A stretch of 64,000 bases of DNA from assembly GCF_030316845.1 (NCBI RefSeq), contig NZ_JASZYS010000011.1, forward strand, positions 186,001-250,000, in the 5' to 3' direction. The position numbers and the translations under genes are program-made. Below the pieces are notes generated by a model. That model saw only the letters and a list, made by a program, of their open reading frames with translations. It was not told the origin of the DNA and made no database searches. Below, in pieces: positions 17,024 through 24,890 of this stretch (its first letter is position 1; every line of letters starts with the position of its first letter). The stretch is from Variovorax davisae. GTDB taxonomy: Bacteria; Pseudomonadota; Gammaproteobacteria; Burkholderiales; Burkholderiaceae_C.

Positions 17024-18010
17024 TCAGTGCTGGGCGTGCGCCAGCAGCTGCTCCAGCGCCGATTCCGGAACGGCCTCGCCCTCGTCGGCCGCACGGTTTC
17101 CGAGTGCTTCTTCCACCGCCGCGCGCGACAGGGTGGGGGAGAAGGCCTCGATGAAGGCGTAGACGTAGGCCCGCAGATAGGTGCCACGCCGCACCGCCAC
17201 CTTGGTCAGGTTGATCCCGAACAAGCGGCCCGCATCGACGGCGCGCAAGCGGGTGTCGCGCTCGGTTTCGAAGGCGATGCCGGCGACGATCCCGATGCCC
17301 AGGCCGAGTTCCACGTAGGTCTTGATGACGTCGGCATCCATGGCGGTGATGGCCAGGTTGGGCTTCAGGCCGGCATCGGCGAAGGCCTTGTCGATGCGCG
17401 TGCGGCCGGTGAAGCCGCTGTCGTAGGTGACCAGCGGATAGGCCGCCAGCCGCTCCAGGCTCAGCGGGCCGTCGAGCAGGGGATGCCCGGGCGGCGCGAT
17501 GATCGAATGGGTCCAGCGAAAGCTCGGCAGGGCGACCAGCTGCGGATAGTCGCTGAGCGCCTCGGTCGCGATGCCGACGTCGGCCTCGCCGTCCAGCAGC
17601 ATCTGCGCGACCTGCTTGGGCGAGCCCTGCCGCAGGTGCAGCTGCACGTTGGGAAACCGGCCCCTGAACTCCTGCACCGCCACCGGCAAGGCGTAGCGGG
17701 CCTGCGAGTGGGTGGCGGCGATCGACAGCAAGCCCTCGTCCTGGGCCAGAAACTCCTGTCCGGCCTGGCGCAGGTTGTGGCTCTCCAGCAGCATGCGTTC
17801 GATGATCGGCAGCAGGTGATCCCCGGGCGCCGTCAGTCCGGTCAGCCGCTTGCCGGCGCGAGCGAACAGCGCGATGCCCAGTTCGTCTTCCAGTTCACGG
17901 ATCTGGCGGCTGACGCCCGGCTGCGAGGTATGCAGCGCATGGGCTGCTTCGGTGAGGTTGAAGCCGCAGCGCACGGCTTCGCGCACGGAGCGCAACTGTT
18001 GGAAATTCAT
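17024..18010 (-). CDS. CysB-family LysR-type regulator (CysB/Cbl/SsuR-like)
   Basis: 328-residue LysR-type regulator. The N-terminal winged helix-turn-helix (MNFQQLRSVREAVRCGFNLT, then EAAHALHTSQPGVSRQIREL) has the wording typical of CysB, Cbl and SsuR. Length and the co-inducer domain (GIATEALSDYPQLVALPSFRW; AMDADVIKTYVELGLGIGIV) also fit CysB rather than generic LysR proteins. CysB-group regulators activate sulfate- and sulfonate-assimilation genes and respond to sulfate, APS, sulfide or acetylserine. It sits at the edge of an organosulfur island whose promoters share a common module, including one in front of this gene itself, so it is the obvious candidate regulator. Start ATG 18010; upstream codons in frame are not LysR-like. 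Confidence 0.92.
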   Translation of the reverse strand: MNFQQLRSVREAVRCGFNLTEAAHALHTSQPGVSRQIRELEDELGIALFARAGKRLTGLTAPGDHLLPIIERMLLESHNLRQAGQEFLAQDEGLLSIAATHSQARYALPVAVQEFRGRFPNVQLHLRQGSPKQVAQMLLDGEADVGIATEALSDYPQLVALPSFRWTHSIIAPPGHPLLDGPLSLERLAAYPLVTYDSGFTGRTRIDKAFADAGLKPNLAITAMDADVIKTYVELGLGIGIVAGIAFETERDTRLRAVDAGRLFGINLTKVAVRRGTYLRAYVYAFIEAFSPTLSRAAVEEALGNRAADEGEAVPESALEQLLAHAQH

Positions 18011-18060
18011 GGCGTCCAGGCAAGCAAGCAAGAAAGAAGTGCCCGATGGCACTCGGCGGC

Positions 18061-18115
18061 CGATTGTGCGTTTGCCGTCCTGAATCCCGAACGAATGAAT
18101 CGTTGATTTCAAATA
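18061..18115 (-). promoter_or_regulatory. Sulfur-regulon promoter module (CysB-like regulator gene)
   Basis: Read on the minus strand: TATT at 18115-18112, 17 bases, TCGTT at 18094-18090, 20 bases, then GCACAA at 18069-18064 as the -10-like hexamer. The first box deviates from CATA. The -10 region GCACAATCG closely matches CGACAATCG of the sulfonate operon promoter. Its presence suggests autoregulation. Confidence 0.55.
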
Positions 18116-18140
18116 AGCGAATGATCTGAGGGCCTTGCCC

Positions 18141-19469
18141 TCACGCCGGAAAGAAGCGGTTCGGCGGCCGCGGCAGCCCGAGGTTCTCGCGCAGGGTGCG
18201 GCCTTCGTATTCGCGCCGGAAGATGCCGCGCCGCTGCAGTTCCGGCACCACCTTGTCGGCGAAGGCGTCGAGCCCGCCCGGCAGCCATGGAAACATGATG
18301 TTGAAGCCGTCCGCGCCTTCGCGCTCCAGCCACTCCTGCATCTCGTCGGCAATCGTCTGCGCAGTGCCGACGAAAGCCAGTCCGCCATAGCCACCCAGGC
18401 GCTGGGCCAGCTGGCGCACCGTGAGGCCCTCGCGCCGCGCCAGCGCGATCACGCGCTCGCGGCTGCTCCGGCTGGCGTTGGTCTCGGGCACCTCGGGCAG
18501 CGGCTGGTCGAGGTCGAAGCCGGAGACGTCGTGGCCGAGGGCGACCGACAGCGAGGCGATGGCGCTGTGCGCATGCACCAGGCTGTCGAGCCGGGCGCGC
18601 TGGGCGCGGGCTTCTGCCACCGTGTCGCCCACCACGACGAAGGCGGCCGGCAGGATCTTGAGGTGGTCGCGCTCGCGGCCCAGCGCCGCGAGCCGGCCCT
18701 TGACGTCGGCGTAGAAGGCGCGCCCCTCGTCCAGCGTGCCGTGGGCCGCGAAGATCACCTCGGCGGTTTCGGCCGCCAGCTGGCGGCCGGGCTCCGAGGC
18801 ACCGGCCTGCACGATCACCGGCCAGCCCTGCACCGGCCGCGCGATGTGCAGCGGGCCGCGCACCGAGAAGTACTTGCCCTTGTGGTTCAGGGTGTGCAGC
18901 CGCTGCGGATCGAAGTACTGTCCGCTGGCCGCATCGCGCACGAAGGCGTCGTCGGCCCAGCTGTCCCACAGCCCGGTCACGACATCGTGGAACTCGCGTG
19001 CCCGGGCGTAGCGCTCGTCGTGCGGCATGTGGTCCTCGAGGCCGAAGTTGAGCGCCGCGTCGGGGTTGGAAGTGGTCACGATGTTCCAGCCGGCGCGCCC
19101 TTCGCTGAGATGGTCGAGCGACGCGAAGCGGCGCGCGACATGGAAGGGCTCGTCGAAGGTGGTGGAGGCAGTGGCGACCAGTCCGATGTGCCGGGTGGCC
19201 TGGCTCAGCGCCGACAACAGCGTGAACGGCTCGAAGGAGCTGACGGTGTGGCTGCGCTGGAGTGCCTCCATCGGCATGTTGAGGAGCGCCAGGTGGTCGG
19301 CCATGAAGAAGGCGTCGAAGCGCGCGCGCTCCAGCGTCTGCGCGAAACGCCGCAGGTGCGCGAAATTGAAGTTGGCGTCGGCGAAGGCGCCCGGATAGCG
19401 CCAGGCGCCGGTGTGGATGCTGACGGGGCGCATGAAGGCGCCCAGCCTGAGCTGGCGGGTGGAGGTCAT
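18141..19469 (-). CDS. FMN-dependent luciferase-like monooxygenase (NtaA/SnaA/DszA family)
   Basis: 442-residue LLM-class flavin-dependent oxygenase of the NtaA/SnaA/DszA branch. Recognisable features are MRPVSIHTGAWRYPGA at the N-terminus, RFDAFFMADHLALLNMPMEA, LATASTTFDEPFHVARRFAS-like strand text (ASTTFDEPFHVARRFASLDH) and GRAGWNIVTTSNPDAALNFG. These enzymes use FMNH2 from a separate reductase and O2; members attack sulfones, sulfonates or aminopolycarboxylates. ATG 19469 fits the family N-terminus, although the open frame continues far upstream without family similarity. It ends 130 bases from the start of the CysB-like regulator and is divergent from the sulfonate operon. With the FMN reductase at 16410 it would make a two-component desulfonation or desulfurisation system. 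Confidence 0.88.
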   Translation of the reverse strand: MTSTRQLRLGAFMRPVSIHTGAWRYPGAFADANFNFAHLRRFAQTLERARFDAFFMADHLALLNMPMEALQRSHTVSSFEPFTLLSALSQATRHIGLVATASTTFDEPFHVARRFASLDHLSEGRAGWNIVTTSNPDAALNFGLEDHMPHDERYARAREFHDVVTGLWDSWADDAFVRDAASGQYFDPQRLHTLNHKGKYFSVRGPLHIARPVQGWPVIVQAGASEPGRQLAAETAEVIFAAHGTLDEGRAFYADVKGRLAALGRERDHLKILPAAFVVVGDTVAEARAQRARLDSLVHAHSAIASLSVALGHDVSGFDLDQPLPEVPETNASRSSRERVIALARREGLTVRQLAQRLGGYGGLAFVGTAQTIADEMQEWLEREGADGFNIMFPWLPGGLDAFADKVVPELQRRGIFRREYEGRTLRENLGLPRPPNRFFPA

Positions 19470-19475
19470 GGTGGG

Positions 19476-19530
19476 CGCTTTTACGCCGGTCCGGCGCGGC
19501 TGCCAAAGACCGATTGCTTCGATGCTTATG
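19476..19530 (-). promoter_or_regulatory. Sulfur-regulon promoter module (luciferase-like monooxygenase gene)
   Basis: Minus-strand reading: CATA at 19530-19527, 17 bases, TCTTT at 19509-19505, 20 bases, GTAAAA at 19484-19479. The -10-like box lies only 10 bases before the ATG at 19469, so the transcript would be leaderless or nearly so. Confidence 0.6.
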
Positions 19531-19586
19531 CGCCCCTGGCGAGGGCCACCTGATCTCGGGCGGCGCGCGGGGATGGTTGATTTGGC

Positions 19587-19641
19587 TATATCCAACTGAC
19601 GAATCGGTCGTTCCCCTTCTGCCTGCCCTTTTCGACAATCG
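19587..19641 (+). promoter_or_regulatory. Sulfur-regulon promoter module (sulfonate ABC operon)
   Basis: TATA at 19587-19590, 17 bases, TCGTT at 19608-19612, then 21 bases to CGACAA at 19634-19639. GTCGTTCCCC here is identical to ten bases in the TauD-like gene promoter at 34176-34185. The module ends 33 bases before the ATG at 19674. Confidence 0.6.
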
Positions 19642-19673
19642 CGCCTCCAAGAACAAAAGACCGGACGCCCTTG

Positions 19674-20702
19674 ATGCTGCCCACCCTCACCGAAGACTTC
19701 GAACTCGATCCCTCCGGCGTCTCCATCTGGCAGACCCTGCGCGCACTGGCGCTCGGCGCGCTGGTGGCCTTGGCGCTGGCATTGATCGCCAGCTTTCTGG
19801 TGGTCACGGGCGCCCATGCACAGCAGGCCAGGGGCGAGCTTCGCATCGGCTACCAGAAGTCGGCCAGCCTGTTCGTGCTGCAGAAGGCCCAGGGCAGCCT
19901 GGAGAAGAAGCTCGCGCCGCTGGGCTTCGGCGTCAAGTGGGTCGAGTTCCCGGCCGGACCGCAATTGCTCGAAGGCCTGAACGTCGGCGCGGTCGACGTC
20001 GGCTACGTCGGCGAGGCGCCGCCGATCTTCGCCCAGGCCGCGGGCGCCAGGTTCGTCTACTTCGGCTTCGACCCGGCCGCGCCGCGGGCCGAGGCCATCC
20101 TGGTGACGAAGGATTCGCCGATCCGTTCGGTGGCCGATCTCAAGGGCAAGAAGGTCGCGCTGAACAAGGGCAGCAACGTGCACTACCTGCTGGTGAAGCA
20201 GCTCGAAAAGAATGGGCTCAAGCCGACCGACATCCAGCCCGTCTATCTGGCGCCGGCCGACGGCCGTGCCGCCTTCGAGAGCAAGAACGTCGATGCCTGG
20301 GTGATCTGGGACCCGTTCCAGGCCGCCGCGGAGAAAGCCACCGGGGCCCGCGTGCTGGCCGACGGCGCGCCGGACGTGGTGAACAACTACCAGTACTACC
20401 TGGGCGAGCGCGGCTTCGTCGGCAAGAACCCGAAGGTCATCGAAGCGCTGTTCGAGGATTCGGTCTCCCAGGGCATCTGGCTCAAGAAGAACCTGCGGCA
20501 GGCGGCCGAGCTGATCGCGCCGCTGCAGGGGCTGCCGGTCGACGTGGTCGAGCTCGCGCTGCAGCGCTACGAGTTCAACGTCAAGCCGATCACGCCGGCC
20601 GTGGCGGCGGACCAGCAAAAGATCGCCGACACCTTCTTCGACCTGAAATTGATTCCCAAGGCCATCCGGATCAGCGACGCGGTCGTGGTGGCGAAGCCCT
20701 GA
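19674..20702 (+). CDS. ABC transporter substrate-binding protein, aliphatic sulfonate type (SsuA-like) 1
   Basis: 342-residue periplasmic binding protein of the SsuA/NMT1 group. The mature part begins at GELRIGYQKSASLFVLQKAQ, a hallmark of SsuA, followed by LLEGLNVGAVDVGYVGEAPP and LKGKKVALNKGSNVHYLLVK. The signal region is unusually long: about 22 hydrophilic residues (TLTEDFELDPSGVS) precede the hydrophobic helix, which ends in VTGAHA. A TTG three bases upstream could also serve as start. It is the first gene of a plus-strand operon extending to 29562 and lies behind a sulfur-regulon promoter module. The ligand is expected to be an alkanesulfonate, but specificity cannot be read from sequence. 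Confidence 0.9.
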   Translation: MLPTLTEDFELDPSGVSIWQTLRALALGALVALALALIASFLVVTGAHAQQARGELRIGYQKSASLFVLQKAQGSLEKKLAPLGFGVKWVEFPAGPQLLEGLNVGAVDVGYVGEAPPIFAQAAGARFVYFGFDPAAPRAEAILVTKDSPIRSVADLKGKKVALNKGSNVHYLLVKQLEKNGLKPTDIQPVYLAPADGRAAFESKNVDAWVIWDPFQAAAEKATGARVLADGAPDVVNNYQYYLGERGFVGKNPKVIEALFEDSVSQGIWLKKNLRQAAELIAPLQGLPVDVVELALQRYEFNVKPITPAVAADQQKIADTFFDLKLIPKAIRISDAVVVAKP

Positions 20703-20721
20703 ATCCGAACCGAGTCTTCCG

Positions 20722-20925
20722 ATGACGCAGCTCGCCCCTTCGACCCCCGCCGAGCAGGCCCGCGCCGTGATCGCGCGCACGGCCACCGCGTGGCGCATCG
20801 CCCCGGCCTCGCCGCGCGCGGTGGCCCGGCGGGCGCCGCACGGCCACGTGCCCGTGCGCATCCTGCGGCGCATCGGCGCCAGCGCGCGGGCGCCCGGCCT
20901 GCCGGTCTTCGCGCATTCCTGGTGA
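20722..20925 (+). CDS. Small arginine-rich protein of unknown function (67 residues)
   Basis: Short frame between two SsuA-type genes, 19 bases after one and 22 bases before the next. Almost every codon ends in G or C, matching the coding style of its neighbours. The composition is basic and Arg/Ala/Pro-rich, with RILRRIGASARAPGLPVF near the C-terminus, and it has no signal peptide or membrane segment. I do not recognise a domain. It has no strong ribosome site (TCTTCCG precedes ATG). I treat it as a real gene because of codon pattern, operon position and the absence of a better frame on either strand; a by-product of GC-rich sequence remains possible. Confidence 0.55.
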   Translation: MTQLAPSTPAEQARAVIARTATAWRIAPASPRAVARRAPHGHVPVRILRRIGASARAPGLPVFAHSW

Positions 20926-20947
20926 AACCGGCAAGGACCCCGAGACC

Positions 20948-21907
20948 ATGCACATCCATCGCATCCTTCGCAGCGTCGCGCTCGTCGCCGCCTTCGCCCT
21001 GAGCGGCACCGTCGCGCTGGCCCAGAACAGCGCCGTGGTGCGCATCGGCTACCAGAAGTCATCGACCCTGATCGCGGTGCTCAAGGCGCAGGGCGTGCTT
21101 GAGAAGGAACTCGCGCCGCTCGGCGTCAAGCTGAGCTGGCACGAGTTCACCAGCGGCCTGCCGCTGCTCGAGGCGCTGAACCTCGACAACCTCGACTTCA
21201 GCGCCGACGTGGCCGACACGGTGCCCGTGTTCGCGCAGGCCGCCGGCGCGCAACTCAGCTTCGTGGCCCAGGAGGCGCCGTCGCCGACCGCGCAGGCGAT
21301 CGTGGTGCGGGCCGATTCGCCGATCCGGTCGCTGGGCGACCTGAAGGGCCGGAAGATCGGCGTCGCCAAGGGCTCGGGCGGCCACTACCTGCTGCTGGCC
21401 GCGCTCGACAAGGCCGGCATTCCGCTGAAGGAAGTCGAGACCGCCTACCTCACGCCGGCCGACGGCCGCGCAGCCTTCGAGAAAGGCGCGATCGACGCCT
21501 GGGTGACCTGGGACCCGTTCTTCGCGGCGGCGCAGCGCCAGGCCGGCGTGCGCGTGCTCGCCGATGGCACCGGCATCGCCTCCTACCAGCGCTACTACCT
21601 GGCCTCGACGAAGTTCGCGCAGGCCCGCCCGGACGTGCTGGGCGTCATCTATGCAGCACTCGGCAAGGCCGGCCGGTGGGTCAAGCAGAACCCGCGCGAG
21701 GCGGCCGAACTGCTGGCGCCGGTCTGGGGGCTGGACGTGGCCACCATCGAGCAGGCCAACGCGCGGCGCAGCTACCAGGTCCGCCCGGTGGTGGCCGCCG
21801 GCGTCGGCGAGCAGCAGCGCATCGCCGATGCCTTCTTCGCCGAGAAGCTGCTGCCGCGCCGGGTCGACACCCTGCAGGCGAGCTTCTTCCAGCCGCCCGC
21901 CCCATGA
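20948..21907 (+). CDS. ABC transporter substrate-binding protein, aliphatic sulfonate type (SsuA-like) 2
   Basis: 319-residue SsuA-like binding protein with a normal Sec signal peptide ending GTVALAQ. The mature start VVRIGYQKSSTLIAVLKAQG parallels the first binding protein. DGRAAFEKGAIDAWVTWDPF is the conserved ligand-pocket segment seen also in its neighbour as DGRAAFESKNVDAWVIWDPF, so the two are clear paralogues, but they differ enough that recent duplication is unlikely. It probably shares the operon's permeases and single ATPase, widening the range of sulfonates taken up. It is followed 34 bases later by a sulfhydrylase gene. Confidence 0.9.
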   Translation: MHIHRILRSVALVAAFALSGTVALAQNSAVVRIGYQKSSTLIAVLKAQGVLEKELAPLGVKLSWHEFTSGLPLLEALNLDNLDFSADVADTVPVFAQAAGAQLSFVAQEAPSPTAQAIVVRADSPIRSLGDLKGRKIGVAKGSGGHYLLLAALDKAGIPLKEVETAYLTPADGRAAFEKGAIDAWVTWDPFFAAAQRQAGVRVLADGTGIASYQRYYLASTKFAQARPDVLGVIYAALGKAGRWVKQNPREAAELLAPVWGLDVATIEQANARRSYQVRPVVAAGVGEQQRIADAFFAEKLLPRRVDTLQASFFQPPAP

Positions 21908-21941
21908 GCGCCCCCTCTTCAACTCACTCCTGGACCTGAGC

Positions 21942-23237
21942 ATGTCGAACAACTGGAAATTCGAAACCCTGTCGGTGCATGCCGGCTATTCGCCCGAGCC
22001 GACCACGCGTGCCGTGGCGCCGCCGATCTACCAGACCGTGGCCTACGCCTTCGACAGTGCCCAGCACGGCGCCGACCTGTTCGACCTCAAGGTGCCCGGC
22101 AACATCTACAGCCGCATCAACAACCCGACCCAGGACGTGCTCGAGCAGCGGGTCGCGGCCCTCGAAGGCGGCATCGCGGCGCTGGCCGTGGCGTCGGGGC
22201 AGGCGGCCGTGACCTACGCGATCCAGACCATCGCCGAGGCGGGCGACAACATCGTCTCGAGCACCGCGCTCTACGGCGGCACCTACAACCTGTTCGCCCA
22301 CACGCTGCCGCAGTTCGGCATCACGACCCGCTTTGCCGACCACCGCGATCCGGCCAGCTTCGAGAAGCTCTTCGACACGAGGACCAAGGCGGTGTTCGTG
22401 GAGTCGCTCGGCAACCCCGCGGGCAACGTCACCGACATCGCCGCCATCGCCGAGATCGCGCACCGCCACGGCGTGCCGCTGATCGTCGACAACACGGTGC
22501 CGTCGCCCTACCTGAGCCGGCCGATCGAGCACGGCGCGGACATCGTCGTGCATTCGCTGACCAAGTACCTCGGCGGCCACGGCACCAGCATCGGCGGCGC
22601 GATCGTCGACTCGGGCAAGTTCCCGTGGGCCGAGCACAAGGAGCGCTTCAAGCGCCTCAACGAGCCCGACGTCAGCTACCACGGGGTGGTCTACACCGAG
22701 GCGCTGGGCGCCGCGGCCTACATCGGGCGGGCGCGCGTCGTGCCGCTGCGCAACACCGGCGCGGCGATCTCGCCCTTCAATGCCTTCCTGATCCTGCAGG
22801 GCATCGAGACGCTGGCGCTGCGGGTCGACCGCATCAGCGCCAACGCGCTGGCCGTGGCCCAGCACCTGCGTTCGAGCAAGGCCGTGAAGTGGGTCAACTA
22901 TGCCGGCCTCGAAGACCATCCGGACCATGCGCTGGCGAAGAAGTACCTGGGCGGCAAGGCCAGCGGCGTGCTGACCTTCGGCCTGGCCAGCCAGGGCGGC
23001 GATGCCCGCGCCGCCGGCGCCCGCTTCCTCGATGCGCTGCAGCTGTTCACGCGGCTGGTCAACATCGGCGACGTGCGCTCGCTGGCGACCCATCCGGCGT
23101 CGACCACGCACCGCCAGCTCGGGCCCGACGAGCTGGCCCGGGCCGGTGTCTCGGAAGACACGGTGCGCCTGTCGGTCGGCATCGAGCACATCGACGACCT
23201 GCTGGCCGACCTGGACCAGGCGCTGGCCAAGCTCTGA
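21942..23237 (+). CDS. metY: O-acetylhomoserine / O-acetylserine sulfhydrylase (Cys/Met metabolism PLP enzyme)
   Basis: 431 residues of the Cys/Met-metabolism PLP family. N-terminal FETLSVHAGYSPEPTTRAVA and YSRINNPTQDVLEQRVAALE, and the PLP-Lys motif VHSLTKYLGGHGTSIGG (Lys208), match O-acetylhomoserine sulfhydrylases (MetY). These condense O-acetylhomoserine with sulfide to give homocysteine; some also use O-acetylserine. Cystathionine synthases and lyases are shorter (about 380-400), and the extra insert after the PLP Lys supports the MetY branch. Placed inside the sulfonate uptake operon, it would fix sulfide obtained from sulfonate-derived sulfite directly into amino acids. Start ATG 21942 lacks a strong ribosome site. 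Confidence 0.88.
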   Translation: MSNNWKFETLSVHAGYSPEPTTRAVAPPIYQTVAYAFDSAQHGADLFDLKVPGNIYSRINNPTQDVLEQRVAALEGGIAALAVASGQAAVTYAIQTIAEAGDNIVSSTALYGGTYNLFAHTLPQFGITTRFADHRDPASFEKLFDTRTKAVFVESLGNPAGNVTDIAAIAEIAHRHGVPLIVDNTVPSPYLSRPIEHGADIVVHSLTKYLGGHGTSIGGAIVDSGKFPWAEHKERFKRLNEPDVSYHGVVYTEALGAAAYIGRARVVPLRNTGAAISPFNAFLILQGIETLALRVDRISANALAVAQHLRSSKAVKWVNYAGLEDHPDHALAKKYLGGKASGVLTFGLASQGGDARAAGARFLDALQLFTRLVNIGDVRSLATHPASTTHRQLGPDELARAGVSEDTVRLSVGIEHIDDLLADLDQALAKL

Positions 23238-23246
23238 GCCTGCCGC

Positions 23247-24086
23247 GTGTCGATCCCGTCCGCCGACCTGTCCCTGATGGCCGCCGCCGGGCGGTCGTCG
23301 CCCGTTTCGGCCTGGCGGCGGCTGCAAGAGCGCATCGCGCCCCGCCTGGTGGCCTGGCCGTTCCCGCTCGCGGTGCTGCTGCTGTGGTACCTCGGCGCCC
23401 GCTTCGAGTGGATCGCGCCGCAGGTGCTGCCGTCGCCGGCCGCGGTCTGGGCGACCTTGCTCGACCTGTTGCGCACCGGCGAGATCTGGGGTCATCTGCA
23501 AGTCAGCATGACGCGCGTGTTCGCGGGCTTCGCCGTGGGGCTGGCCGTCGGCGGCGCGCTGGGGGTGGCGATGGGCCTGTCGCCGACCTTCAAGGACTAC
23601 GTCTATCCGCTCTTCAAGGCCTTCAGCCAGGTGCCGGTGCTGGGCTGGCTGCCGCTGCTGATGCTGCTGGTGGGCATCGACGAGGCGCTCAAGATCATCC
23701 TCATCGCCAAGGCGGCGCTGGTGCCGATCGCACTCAACACCTGCAAGGGCATCCAGGGCGTGCCCACGCGCTACATCGAAGTCGCGCGGGTGCTGCGCTT
23801 CACGCGCTGGCAGCTGCTCACCAAGGTGGTGCTGCCGTCCGCCTTTGCGCCGATCTGGAGCGGCGTGCGCTATGGCTTCACCCACGCCTGGCTGGCGCTG
23901 GTGGTGGTCGAGCTGCTGGCGTCCAGCGAAGGGATCGGTTTCCTGATCGTCTATGGCCGGCAGTTGTTCCAGCTCGACGTCGTGCTGGCCGCGGTGGTGG
24001 TGGTCGGCATCGTCGGCTACCTGCTCGACAAGGCGCTGGCGCTGGTCGAGCTGCGGCTCACGCGCTGGCGGCGGGCCGGGTTCTGA
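23247..24086 (+). CDS. ABC transporter permease, SsuC-like 1
   Basis: 279-residue inner-membrane permease of the SsuC/TauC family with about six transmembrane helices. Family marks are EWIAPQVLPSPAAVWATLLD after the first helix and the EAA loop VPTRYIEVARVLRFTRWQLL. GTG 23247 is the chosen start, nine bases after the sulfhydrylase stop; ATG at a later position would remove part of the cytoplasmic N-terminus. It is followed two bases later by a second, divergent permease. Two different permeases with one ATPase suggests either a heterodimer or two importers sharing an energising subunit. Confidence 0.9.
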   Translation: MSIPSADLSLMAAAGRSSPVSAWRRLQERIAPRLVAWPFPLAVLLLWYLGARFEWIAPQVLPSPAAVWATLLDLLRTGEIWGHLQVSMTRVFAGFAVGLAVGGALGVAMGLSPTFKDYVYPLFKAFSQVPVLGWLPLLMLLVGIDEALKIILIAKAALVPIALNTCKGIQGVPTRYIEVARVLRFTRWQLLTKVVLPSAFAPIWSGVRYGFTHAWLALVVVELLASSEGIGFLIVYGRQLFQLDVVLAAVVVVGIVGYLLDKALALVELRLTRWRRAGF

Positions 24087-24088
24087 AC

Positions 24089-24874
24089 ATGGCGACACGG
24101 CCGCATCCCGTGCCCAAGGCCCTGCGGGGTTGGGTGTTGCCGCTCGGGCTGCTGCTGCTCTGGTGGTTCGCGGCGCGCTTCGGCTGGAGCAGCTCGCCGA
24201 TGCTGGTCGCGCCGGAGGCGGTCTGGGCGCGGGCCGTGCGCTACACGGCGAGCGGCGAGCTCCGCAGCGCACTGGGATCGAGCCTGTGGCGCAATCTCGC
24301 GGGCTTCGCGATCGGCGCCTCCGGCGGCCTGCTGTTCGGCGCGGCGCTGGGCTTCTCGCGCCTGTTCGAGCGCGCCGTGGGACCGAGCTTCCACACGCTC
24401 AAGCAGATTTCCCTGTTCGCGTGGATTCCGCTGATCTCGGTCTGGTTCGGGCTCGGCGATGCGGCCAAGGTGGCCTTCCTGTCGCTGGCCGCCTTCTTCC
24501 CGGTGGTGCTGAACACCTTCGAGGGCATTCGCAGCGTGCCGCGCGAGTTCATCGAGGTGGCGCGGGTGCTGAAGTTCAGCCGCCGGCAACTGCTCGGGCG
24601 GGTGGTGCTGCCGAGCGCCTCGCCATCGATCTTCGCGGGCATCCACCTGGCCCTGATCTACGCCTGGCTGGCCACGCTGGGCGCCGAGTACCTGCTGGTG
24701 GCCGGCAAAGGCATCGGCAACACCATGATCGACGGCCGCGAACATTTCCAGATGGACCTGGTGATCTTCGGCGTGATCGTGGTCGGCGCGGTGGGCTTCA
24801 CGCTCAATTGGATCGCGACCCGCATCGAGACCCGTCTGCTCGCCTGGCGCGGGCGGTCGGTCGCGCAGTTCTGA
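24089..24874 (+). CDS. ABC transporter permease, SsuC-like 2
   Basis: 261-residue SsuC-type permease. The first helix WVLPLGLLLLWWFAARFGWS is followed by the conserved VAPEAVWARAVRYTASGELR, and the EAA loop is VPREFIEVARVLKFSRRQLL, which is close to but distinct from that of the previous gene. It starts two bases after the preceding stop and precedes the ATPase by 16 bases. It should lie in the cytoplasmic membrane and contact the ATPase encoded at 24891. Confidence 0.9.
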   Translation: MATRPHPVPKALRGWVLPLGLLLLWWFAARFGWSSSPMLVAPEAVWARAVRYTASGELRSALGSSLWRNLAGFAIGASGGLLFGAALGFSRLFERAVGPSFHTLKQISLFAWIPLISVWFGLGDAAKVAFLSLAAFFPVVLNTFEGIRSVPREFIEVARVLKFSRRQLLGRVVLPSASPSIFAGIHLALIYAWLATLGAEYLLVAGKGIGNTMIDGREHFQMDLVIFGVIVVGAVGFTLNWIATRIETRLLAWRGRSVAQF

Positions 24875-24890
24875 ACCCGGAGACGCACGC

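Noticed and set aside
19470..21062. Minus-strand upstream extension of the luciferase-like monooxygenase to 973 codons
   Set aside because: The family N-terminus starts at 19469, and the extension lies opposite the SsuA-like gene and the promoter modules.
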